NCBI GenBank assembly: GCA_030159075.1
Contig: BROG01000007.1
Span: 124,001 to 188,000 of the forward strand
Direction of reading: 5' to 3'
From: Atrina japonica
Lineage: Eukaryota; Mollusca; Bivalvia; Pterioida; Pinnidae
DNA: 64,000 nucleotides
Position numbers and translations under genes: made by a program. The notes below the pieces were generated by a model. The model was not told where the DNA came from. It saw only the letters and a list, made by a program, of their open reading frames with translations, and searched no databases. This document shows, piece by piece, positions 34,390-45,500 of the stretch. Within the stretch, counting starts at the first letter, position 1. Each line of letters begins with the position of its first letter.

Positions 34390-35030
34390 GTGTCTACTCT
34401 GTATGTTTGTGTCTACACGTTTACTGTACATTTGTCTCTACACATTCTCTGTATGTTTGCATCTACATGTTATCTGTATGTTTGTGTCTACACATTCTCT
34501 GTATATTTGTGTCTACACATTCTGTATGTTTGTGTCTACACATTTTCTGTATGTTTGTGTCTACACATTTTCTGTACGTTTGTCTCTACACATTCTCTGT
34601 ATGTTTGCATCTACATGTTATCTGTATGTTTGTGTCTACACATTCTCTGTATGTTTGTGTTTACATGTTTACTGTGCATTTGTCTCTACACATTCCCTGT
34701 ATGTTTGCATCTACATGTTATCTGCATGTTTGTGTCTACACATTTTCTGTATGTTTGTCTCTACACATTCTCTGTATGTTTGTGTCTACACATTCTCTGT
34801 ATGTTTGTGTCTACATGTTTACTGTACGTTTGTGTCCACACATTTTCTGTATGTTTGCATCTACATGTTATCTGTATGTTTGTGTCTACTCATTTTCTGT
34901 ATGTTGTGTCTACACATTCTCTATATGTTTGTGTCCACACATTTTCTGTACGTTTGTGTCCATGTTGTGTTTACACAATTTCTGTACATTTGAGTCTACA
35001 AGTTTCTGTAAGTTTGTGTTTACATGTGTT
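34390..35030. repeat. 25-bp tandem repeat, about 25 units
   Basis: The unit is CTGTATGTTTGTGTCTACACATTCT with a CATCTACATGTTAT variant. Unit starts at 34399, 34424, 34449 and 34474 are exactly 25 bp apart. Three overlapping plus-strand frames of 204-217 codons stay open only because the unit lacks stops; I do not call them genes. Confidence 0.93.
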
Positions 35031-35796
35031 TTTTGATATGTGATACTAATTTGGCAGTAGCTGTTATATTGGTTTATGAAAGACATATTCAAAGGCACTT
35101 GCCAGCACAAGATACTTTGCAGGTTTTTTCTTAAAAATATTAATGGCATATTTATGTTTTGCTCCCAAGAATTTAATTAAACTCTTTTTCAAACATAAAC
35201 CATGACTTAACTTACATAAAAGTATGAAATAGCAGTAAAGAAAATATTTCATCTTTAGGATAATCCCCCTAGAAATATAAAAATAACAAATATTTTTTAT
35301 TTTAGGCAAGGAACAATAATATGATATGGACTAAAGAATATGCATTTTACATTAATCAAACAGCATGAAAAATAACTGAAACATGTACTTAATGCTTATC
35401 TATTGAATTTGATCATAATAAATAAGGTGGTATGTTTGACATTCTCATATATATATATATACACATATATATATGTATATATATTGCCAATCTGGTTTTG
35501 TGCATATATTTCATTACAGGATAACATTTTGATGCTTGGAAGGACAAGAACACGAACAAATGATCCTGTTAACCACATATAATCCCAAATTATCAACAGA
35601 ATTCTAATCCAGGATCCATTAGCGTTACCATAGATTCTATGTTCTATTGCTCCTCAATGTCCAGAAATAAACCAGAAATGTCACAGATTAACCAATATCA
35701 TTTCTGACCAAGGTAATCCCTTTCAGGTCAATAATCTTGGAAATGCAGTTTAATTTCTTTACAGATGTATGCAATTACTTTATTTTTATATAGACC
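35031..35796. other. No gene seen
   Basis: AT-rich sequence with a small TATATATACACATATATAT tract near 35450. Confidence 0.5.
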
Positions 35797-35969
35797 CTTT
35801 CATGTTAACTGCGGTCCTGTAACTTTGAGGGGCAAAATGATACAGATACTCGCAAAAACATAGACATCATTATAGTAACTGATTGTTTCTTGACATCATT
35901 TTCCAGGAATCTGTATCATTTTGCCACCCAAAGTGACAGGACTGTGGTTATCATGAAAGGGTCTATTTA
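35797..35969. mobile_element. Palindromic MITE ATAGACCCTTTCATG
   Basis: Left ATAGACCCTTTCATGTTAAC and right (reverse) ATAGACCCTTTCATGATAAC, both followed by CGGTCCTGTAACTTT-like sequence and GGCAAAATGATACAG. Arms are about 60 bp. A solo end lies at about 16160-16196. Confidence 0.85.
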
Positions 35970-36089
35970 GTCAAGACCCATGCTATATCAATAATAATTA
36001 CACAGGTTGCTAAAATATTTAAATTTTACAACTTTTTGAAACCCTTGGGTAGAATTACCTTATATTTCATCGAAAAGAGGCTTATATTG

Positions 36090-36216
36090 TTTGTTTGTTT
36101 TAATGGACATACTCAGCAATATAATTCCAGCATGACTCGAAGCCACACTGACCAGAGGTGAAAGACTCTGTGGTTTAAAACATGATCAATGCTGTAACTA
36201 CTCGACCATGGAGGCC
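36090..36216 (-). repeat. SINE head fragment, reverse orientation
   Basis: Ends GTAACTACTCGACCATGGAG, a reversed tRNA-like A-box region; only part of the body is kept. Confidence 0.45.
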
Positions 36217-36803
36217 CCCAAAGGGTATACAAATTCAGTCAGTTATTTTAGAGAATATTTCGGTGTTTACAACTCTTTTACATGTCTTGAGCCAATACCC
36301 TTAAAACAAATGATAAAGATGTGTTATAAAAATCACTTTATCCCCCACTCCCCTCCCCCGAGTTACAGAGAAACATAAATGAAACTACAAAATTTCTGTA
36401 CACAAATTAAAATTCTGACAACATACAATAAAAAGTCAATATAAAAGAAAATTGACAATTAAAACATTTCATGCATAGATTAAAAATCATTAAATTGGTT
36501 ATAGTTATATCACAAAAATTAAAATCACTGTATAACCAAAGTGATTAATCATCTGTTGTTAATTACCTAAGTACCTGCTTATCCAACCTTTATCACACAG
36601 TGATGATAAACATAGGTTCTATCATATTAAATCTATGCATACGTATCAATTACATACACGGAAATTGTAAATACTGTACCCAGTGCTCCATATAAGCTGC
36701 ATATTCTATACGTAAGAAATTAATGGATACGTATGAAAGTTAAAATACAAACTTAATTTACATCTGAAGCATAAGATAAAATAAACACCCATTTTGAATT
36801 GGA

Positions 36804-36848
36804 TCTCAACTGAGGAAGGTTAATTGACAGAAACGATTGTCTTGGGCA
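36804..36848 (+). ncRNA. Degenerate hammerhead ribozyme
   Basis: TCTCAA-CTGAGGA-...-GACAGAAACGATTGTC-TTGGGC. The first core strand has T7 changed to G (CTGAGGA), so it is likely inactive. It keeps the downstream ACTTTGGTATTA flank. Confidence 0.5.
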
Positions 36849-36882
36849 TTGTAACTTTGGTATTACATGTATGTTTATTATA

Positions 36883-37062
36883 CAGTTAAACCTGTTTTAG
36901 TGATCACCTTTGAATAAAGACCCCCCTGGTCACAAACACCATTTTTTGCTGTGCCAATAGTACCATTTGTGTACAAATCAACCTCTATATAAAGACTACC
37001 TCCCTATAAAGACAGGTTTTCTTTTGTCCCCATGGAGGTCTTTATATACAAGTTTATCTGTA
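36883..37062. mobile_element. pogo/Tigger-like MITE
   Basis: Left TA-CAGTTAAACCTG; interior CCTCTATATAAAGACTACC; right TACAAGTTTATCTGTA. Confidence 0.55.
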
Positions 37063-37080
37063 TTTGTTGTTTGTTTGTTT

Positions 37081-37154
37081 ATTGTTTAATGTCCCACTCA
37101 AGAATCTTTCAATCATATGGAGACGTCACCAAACGCCGATGAAGGGCTCACTGT
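37081..37154 (-). repeat. SINE tail, reverse orientation
   Basis: TTGTTTAATGTCCCACTCAA, CATATGGAGACGTCACC and GATGAAGGGCT match the 3' part of the SINE at 6311-6566. Confidence 0.7.
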
Positions 37155-37932
37155 ATTTAACATGCTGGATCTGATTATTAATTTCCCTAGCAGACATATT
37201 TTGAGTTTATTTAACAATAAACAGAAATAGAATTTGAGTTCAACACTTTGTCAAATGGAAACCGCAATTCGGCAACAAAATGGAAAAACTTTGTGGGTAA
37301 ACATACCCACTTTATTTTGAAAGTGGTAGGTATTGTACCCAAGTGCTCTAAAAGTTATTTGGAGCACTGCGCTGTACCCATGACATGTATAAGAGTTTAC
37401 AATTGTGTTTAGGCCTAGTCAAGTGTTTATAAATGTGTTAGGAACTATCCAAGTGTTCACAAATAAGTTTAGAACAAGAGTTTACAATTGTGTTTAAGAA
37501 TACGTAAGAGTTTACAATTGTGTTTAGGACTAGTCAAGTGTTTATAAATATGTTTATGACTAGTTTAGGATTTTTGGTTTTAGGACTTTTTAATGGTTTT
37601 TATCTACAAATACCATTGTATAATTCATAAATATTTTATCTTCTTAATAAAACAAAATTTTGTGTTATTCCTTAATCTTCTATCATCTATAGAAGTAAAG
37701 GAAAGAAAAAAATAAAGATTAAAAAAAAAACAAAAATAGAAATTTTTTTTTCAATAGGTATGACTTATAAAATAGGTTTTGCAACAAATCATATTCTTTC
37801 AGTATCAATCATTCCACAGAATATGATAAAACTTATTTTAAAAAAAAAATTGAAACTGAAATTTCGTTTCAATGCAGCACCAATCTTATGACATATAAAG
37901 GTGAAGAATATGTATAAAAAAAATTATCTTTA

Positions 37933-38893
37933 CAGTAGAATCTTGTTATTCAAAATCTGATGATTTGATTTCTGGTTATGCCAAAGTTGAACCATCAGTC
38001 CCGATTTTTAACTACAGTAGAACTTCAATGAGTCGAACTTCAATGAGTTGATTTTCTCGATGTTTCGAACTATTCACAAAGTCCCGAATAATTTTGTCAT
38101 GTAACACTAATTATAAACATTCTACAATTCGAACTTTTATGAGTCAAATTTCTTGATGTTTCGAATAAATATTTGGGCCCATTTCAATAAACACAACGAA
38201 AATTCCTACATATAATTCGAAGTCAAATTTGCATATGTATAAAATCGCCTCATAATAATTTTTTTCCTCCTCTAAAGCACTCAATGTTTTAATTTCACGA
38301 AAATTTTGTTAAATTTAGCACTAATTATTAATCATAATGACAGTACATGTCTTAAATGGTGTCAAAACAGTCATATACACCTTATAGAACCTGTGAAACT
38401 AAAAACGTATGGTTCTCATTTACCATGCATGAGTCGAAGTCCCAATGTTTCGAACTTTTCCAGGTGGTCCCTTGAACTTCAACTCATCGAAGTTCTACTG
38501 AATATATTTATACTACTTTTACTTCGGATATCTCAAAGTTTTTATCTCGAAATTTCACTTATGTCAAAGATAATTTGTTGTCCGAAGTGTCATAATATCA
38601 TAAAAAAATACATTTCTTATCTTGAAATTACCTATCACAGTCAAAGGTTTACTTTTTCTGAGCGAGATCATGGTAATTAATTAGCTATTTCTTGTAAAAC
38701 ACAAAAAACAATTTCATACCTTTTGAGGTGAAACAATAATAAATAATCGTTTAATCAAATTTAAATTATGTAACAGTTTGTGAAAGTTTATTCGTTGTCA
38801 AAGAGACAACTGAAAATTTCTGTTATCTCGAATTCTGGATATCTCGAAGTAACATGGGCGGTCTCGTGAATTCAAGAAAACGAGATTCCACTG
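37933..38893. mobile_element. pogo-like MITE (outer), carrying a nested MITE
   Basis: Ends CAGTAGAATCTTGTTATTC and (reverse) CAGTGGAATCTCGTTTTCTT, flanked by TA on both sides. Interior has TATCTCGAA-type repeats. It is split by a second element at 38015-38500. Confidence 0.7.
38015..38500. mobile_element. pogo-like MITE (inner)
   Basis: Ends CAGTAGAACTTCAATGAGTC and (reverse) CAGTAGAACTTCGATGAGTT; interior TTTCGAAC motifs at both sides. Nested in 37933-38893. Confidence 0.75.
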
Positions 38894-39048
38894 TATTTTA
38901 TATCAATAACTGGGTAGTCAAAGAGACAAAAATAAATCTATTTAGTTTACCAAAATGGTAAGTTATACGATGATTACCCATAATTCACAATTATATGCAG
39001 CAAAACAACAAAATATCACCACGTTTTGTTCATTATAAATATATTGGA

Positions 39049-39227
39049 CAGTGGAACCTGTCTTGAGAGACCACTGTCATGAAAGACCACTTGCCTTTTG
39101 AGACCACAGTGTGAAAGCCATTCAGTCAAATAATTCTATACATAAAACTTCTTATGGGAGACCACCTATAATTGACAGACCACATTTCAGTGGCAGAAAG
39201 GGTGGTCTCTCAAAGCAGGTTCCACTA
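39049..39227. mobile_element. pogo/Tigger-like MITE just 3' of the copy B stop codon
   Basis: CAGTGGAACCTGTC and (reverse) TAGTGGAACCTGCT; interior GAGAGACCACTGTCATG. It lies 14 bp beyond the copy B stop, so probably inside its 3' UTR. Confidence 0.8.
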
Positions 39228-39241
39228 TATATAATTTTGTA

Positions 39242-39532
39242 TCATAACAATTGCTTAGGAATATCCTCTTTTTTTTCTTCTTGAGACACTTTCACTTTAT
39301 CAACGACTGTAGTACTATTGTCATCTTCATCTACATTAGATGTTTTCCCCGATGAGTCTTGAGCATGAGAACTAGATCTCTGTTTGTCGTTTCCCTGAGA
39401 TTTATTGGAGTCTCTGTTTCTTGTGAACTTTGGAAGTGTGTTATTGTCAACAGCATCACATATTTTGAGCACAACTTGATTGAACGGGTCTGGTTTGTCA
39501 GCATAAACATGATGGCCTGCAGCTCTAACGAC
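39242..39532 (-). CDS. ABHD4/ABHD5-like: Hydrolase copy B exon 6 (catalytic His, long C-tail)
   Basis: Acceptor aaattttag before 39532, 97 codons. Begins [20 protein letters not shown] and ends EDIPKQLL before TGA at 39244-39242. It is 99 bp longer than copy A exon 6, all in the hydrophilic tail. Confidence 0.92.
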   Translation of the reverse strand, partial: VVRAAGHHVYADKPDPFNQVVLKICDAVDNNTLPKFTRNRDSNKSQGNDKQRSSSHAQDSSGKTSNVDEDDNSTTVVDKVKVSQEEKKEDIPKQLL

Positions 39533-42500
39533 CTAAAATTTACAGAAAATAGATAAACAGTAGACTTATAAGCCATATCTCTAAACCATTTTTATGATAT
39601 TTAAAGGTACTCTTTTGAAGATTATTGAGTTTAGGGTAAAAATTATTTTTGTTTAAAACCTGTTGTTGATAATTGACCTTTTGCAAAAGGCCCGATATGA
39701 CACCTTTTGCCAGACTTTTCCAATATGACATCAGGATTAAATGGTCCGTCTAACATTTGTGTGATTATGACGTTACAATTGAATGACCTCAAAAATAATA
39801 TCTGGGGTTAGGTCAACTGACCTTTTGTAAAAGGCCCAACATGACATCTTTTGTAAAAACACTTCAAAAGCCACACAGTGCTGGTATATATGTAGACAAA
39901 AATACTACAGCCAAACTTTCATCAAAGGCCACCTCTGTATAAAGGCACCTGGCTATAAAGGCCTTTAAAACATAACCTCTGTTAACTGTTTTATAATGAA
40001 TAAACCTCTTTATAAAGGCCACCTGTCTATAACAGCTACTTTTGACTGTTCCCTTGAGTAGCCTTTATAGACAAGTCTGACTGTATATAAACATAAAATA
40101 TTAATATGTCATGCTATTATTCACTAGATATTTAAATTTTCAAATAGGTTCTTCCGCATATTTACATGAAATCTAACCCCTCGTCAAATAAAGTCATCTA
40201 CAGTACTTCACTCAGTAGTGTATCCTTTTACTTGGTAATGTATCATTCATAATTTCTACAAATGACTCTATTTACTTTTAGATTACAAGAGACAAAATAC
40301 ATGTGAATCTTCCCCACTGGGTACCCCAAAAAAGGCAACTTTGTTGCCATTTTTGTAAATATATATATATACACATGAAAAATCCACTTAAAGGGGAAAT
40401 AACTCCCATAAGGGTCAACCTGACAATTTTGGCTTTATTGACCTTTGCATGCTGAACATTTTTGCTTTTTTCACTTTTACTCTACCTATTATACTTTTCA
40501 AGATAATGTCAAAAAACATCCAAAAACATGAAAAATCTACTTAAAAGGGAAATAACTCCCATAACGGGCAACCTGACAATTTCGGCCCTATTGACTTTTT
40601 TGTAGATCTTTGCGTTCTGAACATTTTTGCTTTTCCACTTTTACTCTAGCTATTATGCTTTTCAAGATAATAGGACAAAACTGTCAAAAAAACATGAAAA
40701 ATCTGCTTAAAAAGGAAATAACTCCCATAAGGGGTGACCTGACAATTTCGGCTCTCAACTTTTTTTGTAGATCTTTGCATGCTGAACATTTTTGCTTCTT
40801 TCACTTTTACTCTACCTAATTATACTTTTCAAGATAATGTCAAAAAACATCCAAAAACATGAAAAATCTACTTAAAAAGGGGAAATAACTCCCATAACGG
40901 GCAGCCTGACAATTTCGGCCCTATTTACTTTTTTGTAGATCTTTGCACCCTGAACATTTTTTCTTCTTTCAATTTTACTCTAGCTATTATACTTTTCAAG
41001 ATAACTTCGAAAAACATCCAAAAACATGAAAAATTCACAAAAAAGGGGAAATAACTCACATAAGGGTCAACCCAACAATCTCCACCAAAATGAAATACTT
41101 CTAGATTTTTGCAAGGCGCTCATTTTAAGGTAAAGGTTTTTTCTCTAGCTTTAATAATTTTGGAGATACATGTATTAAATCAAAAAATATCTGCTGACTC
41201 ATTCGTTCTATATTTAGCCATGGCAGCCATGTTTGGTCCTAGCCCCTTTTCATCTGCAAACTTTATGCAGCTTTACATAGTTATACTTCCTGTCAAGTTT
41301 GGTTCAAATTGGTCAAATGGTTCTGGAGAAGTAGTCAAAAATGTTGAAAAGTTTACAAAATGAACTTATATTTTCCATTTATTTAGGTGCCTGTGACCTT
41401 GAACTTTGACCATGAAAATTTGTCAAAATGATCCTCAGATAATTCCTAACAACTTTCTCATATATCTTTGTATACAAAAAGTCGATCAGTTTTGGGTTAT
41501 TAAACAATTTGTAATACAAATATACCCTGTGTTATTGAAGTTCCACCTAGTGGGTCGTTTATGGACAGATTTCATTTTCATTTGCAAACTTTGTAGATAT
41601 TGACTTTACAATCATACACACAAAATTTGAAACTTATCTGATCATCGCTTGATGAGAAGAAGATTTTTAAAGATGTACCAAGTTTTGGTCCTCTTTGGTC
41701 CCTTTTAGGGCCCCTATTGGTCCTATCCCTTTTTCATTCGCAAACTTTATGCGGCTTCACATGGAGATGCTACATGCCAAGTTTGGTTATAATTGGCCCA
41801 CTGGTGTTTGAGAAGAAGATGTTTAAATGCAAAAGTTAACAGATGGACGACGACGACGACGATGGACCTTTGGCTTATACTAGTTATAGCAATAGCTTAC
41901 TTGGCCCTTTGGGCCAGGTGAGCTAAAAACAGTAGGCTCATTGGGGGCCTTAATAATCACATGAATAAAATGCATTTTACTGACAATATACTGAAAAGCA
42001 ACCAAAAGCTTGAAAAATTCATTGAAATGGAGAATTAACTTGCATAAGGGTAGACTTGCCTTGTCGATATTTTTATAGATATTTCAAGATAATGTGCAAC
42101 AACAGTAGAAAACATGCGAAATCCATTTGAAAGGGGAACTAACTTTCACAAGGATCACCCTCACAAGGGTTAACCTGACAATTTAATTCCTGTTACTTTT
42201 TTGTAGATCTTTGCATACTGAACATTTTTGTTTCTTTCTCTTTCTCTCTATCTATAATGCTTTTCAAGAGAATAGGACAAAACTGTCAAAAACATGAAAA
42301 ATCCACTTAAAGGGGAAATAACTCCCATAAGGGTCAACCTGACAATTTCGGCCTTTTGACTTTTTTGTAGATCTTTGCGTGCTGAACATATTTGCTTCTT
42401 TCACTTTCTCTCTATCTATTATACTTTTCAAGATAATGTCAAAAAACATCCAAAAACATGAAAAATCCACTTAAAAGGGGAAAAAAATCTCATTAGGGCA

Positions 42501-45500
42501 ACCTGACAATCTCAGACTTATTGACTTTTATGTAGATCTTTGCATGCTGAACATTTTTGTTTCTTTCTCTTTCTCTCTATCTATAATGCTTTTCAAGAAA
42601 ATAGGACAAAACTGTCAAAAACATGAAAAATCCACTTAAAGGGGAAATAACTCCCATAAGGGTCAACCTGACAATTTCGGCCTTATTGACTTTTTTGTAG
42701 ATCTTTGCATGCTGAACATTTTTGCTTCTTTCTCTTTCTCTCTATCTATTATACTTTTCAAGATTTTCATAAATTTATATTCCGATTTCAACGAAATTAA
42801 CAAACTTGAATCATACATCCATGTAGATCACTCAGATACAGTTAGTTTTTCAATTCATGCAGCAGTTCTGGAGGAGGAGATTTTTAAAGAGGGGTACCCC
42901 CTGGGGCCTCTTTTGCCCCACCTGGATCCACCCCTGGGCCGATCTGGCTAAAATGAACAAACTTGGTAGAGGACCTTGAGTACTTACTTTCTATAAAGTT
43001 TCATCAAAATCCCTTCAGCAGTTTTGGAGAAGAAGTCCAAAATGTGGAAAATTACCCCTCCCCCCTTCGGTTCAGGTGAGCTAAAAACAGTGAAATATGA
43101 TAATGGGACATACTGGTACACATATAATGCCCTTAGTGCACTAAGATTATGTCATTTCCTTATACAAGTCTTCTTGTACTAAAACAGGTATAGATAAACT
43201 GGGTTATCTGAACATTGTTCTATATATAGGACAGATAAAATGTTATATCTGAACTCCAGATGGTGCTTGTTGCCATATACCATACAGAATGTAATATATA
43301 TATATATACATATACATATATATATGTATATACACACAGTTGACTCTCGATACCTCGAAGTCCACGTGACCACCGAAAAACTTTGATGTTTCAAGAGTTC
43401 GAGGTTTCGAGAGTTCCAGATATTGACCAATGTAGGTTCTTAATACTACACAATATAAGGTGGGGTTGTGTTTTCGTAATTCGCATGAATTTTGTCATAA
43501 AAAATTCCTGTACATAGTTTTCAAACATAAAAATGTGTAAATACGTTATATTTATAATGGTCGTTGACATATAGAAGTCCTATAATGTTGCAGTAGCCTA
43601 CAGTACCGCTTGATCTTAAAGTTAAAATACTGCTTGACTTTGATACTTATACTCCAAATCGTAATCTATGACATGTCTTTATACAGTTTTTCTGTTTTGA
43701 TTGATCTTAATTAACAACCCTGCTAATCACAACTCGATTTGATATTTGGTACCCAGTTATCAAAACAACTTTTGTTTAATCTTGCCAGTAAGGATCCCGA
43801 TGTCCGTCGGCTTTACGGCACTGAAGTTTTATAAATTCACCAATAATTACTCGCACTTCGAGGTTTCGAAAGTGAAATATAAATGAATATACAAATTGGG
43901 ACTTAGAATTGACTTGACTTCGAGGTTTCGACGTTCGAGAGATAATTTACTTGATTAATGAAAAAAAAAAAACGTGAACCTGTAAGAAACTATGAGGTTT
44001 CCAGGTTCGAGCCATCGAGAGTCACCTGTACATTTATATATATATATATGTAATTAAAAGCATGATGAAACACATAATACACATAATACAAAATTTTGTA
44101 GTTCTTACAGCATACTGTGTTTTCTGTGCTTATAAATGTCCTCGTTTTCTTATTTAATGGAAAATAAAACAACACAAATTGGGTAGAAATATGATGTGAC
44201 ACAGTGTCATGAGTAGATGTTAAACATGTTGGCTGGTTAGAATATTTTAATTTCAACGAAATTTAATGTCAGGGAATGTTTTATTCTTAAAATAACAAAA
44301 TTTTAACCCCATCAAAAATTCTGAGTCTTCAATACAGTGGAACCTGTCTTGAGAGACCACCCCAGACATTTTGAAATAAAAAAAAATTACTGGTCAACCA
44401 GACCAGTGAATAAAGGAATTTCACTGGTCAAGGAAAAAATTTTACTGGTCTGTATATATACACAATTGTAATGAAATGGAAAATATATGCCATTTGGACC
44501 AGTTATCAGATAGATTTCACTGGACTTTTTTACAATTTACCGTTTTTTCTGGTAAGACCGGTGAATTTCAAAAACTCTGCACCCCTATCGGCAACTGAAA
44601 TGTTGTTCCTAAATACAGGTGGTCTCTCAAAAGAGGTTTTCATCAAGTGGTTTTTCAGAATGTGTTCTCAGAAGACAGGTTCCACTCACTCTCTCTCTCT
44701 TTCTCTCTCTCTCTGTGTGTGTGTGTGTGTGTGCCTATCTAAAGTTTCTACATACCCTACTGATATTTTCAAATATGATTCAGCTGTCTCCAGGAGAACA
44801 TTTTTAAAAACATCTAACCAAAGGAAGACAGGTGGACAGTTGTGTTGGCAATAATTAAACCATAAAAACTTACTTACAGCAACATCAACATAACTTTCAT
44901 TTCTCAGGTATTTGACATGGTAACCTGTGTTACTGTCAACCCACGACTTGGATCCATACACCATGGTGATTGGTATATCTTGGCGAATATCAGTCACTCG
45001 GTCTATCATGGGATTTTTGGCCCATCCGAAAGAAGTATTCAACGTTTTAAAAGCTGCCTCCCCACTGCAAGGAAAGTTACAAGAAGAAAAGTGCAAATGA
45101 AAGAAAGTACTCAAGGTGGCACTTTAATGTCACGTTGATAAAGAGTTGTCTATACATGTACATGCACTATTTTTTCATATGATAACAGACTTACCACTGG
45201 CATATAGCAAAATTTAGATATTCAATCCAGTTTATTCACATTTTTTTTTTATTGTAATCAGTAACATATGTATATGTGTAACTGCAATGAGAAGTTACTG
45301 TGTATCTTGATATTTTTGCCCCCTTTTTTATTTTCGCCTTTTTATGCCAATAACGTCCCCCTCCCCCAAAAAACCAATTCATTGGCAAAATTGCTTGTGA
45401 AACCCCCCATCCCTATTGTTTACTCTTTAATCTGTTAATTGCCCCAATTACCTGTGTCAAGACTATGTATATTTCACGGTTGATCAGTTTAAATAGCCTC

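Noticed and set aside
34379..35043. Three overlapping long plus-strand open frames (204-217 codons)
   Set aside because: They are the three frames of a 25-bp tandem repeat without stops; no domain, splice or start evidence.
38306..38680. 124-codon plus frame
   Set aside because: Spans the junction of nested MITEs; no motif.
41920..41932. Helitron 3' terminus
   Set aside because: A hairpin is present, but the end is CTAAAAAC rather than CTRR, and no Rep/helicase sequence is seen; left as an unassigned repeat end.
44686..45114. 142-codon minus frame starting with [16 protein letters not shown]
   Set aside because: Only 45064-44878 is exon; the N-terminal part is intron before the acceptor, and the end is CT microsatellite.
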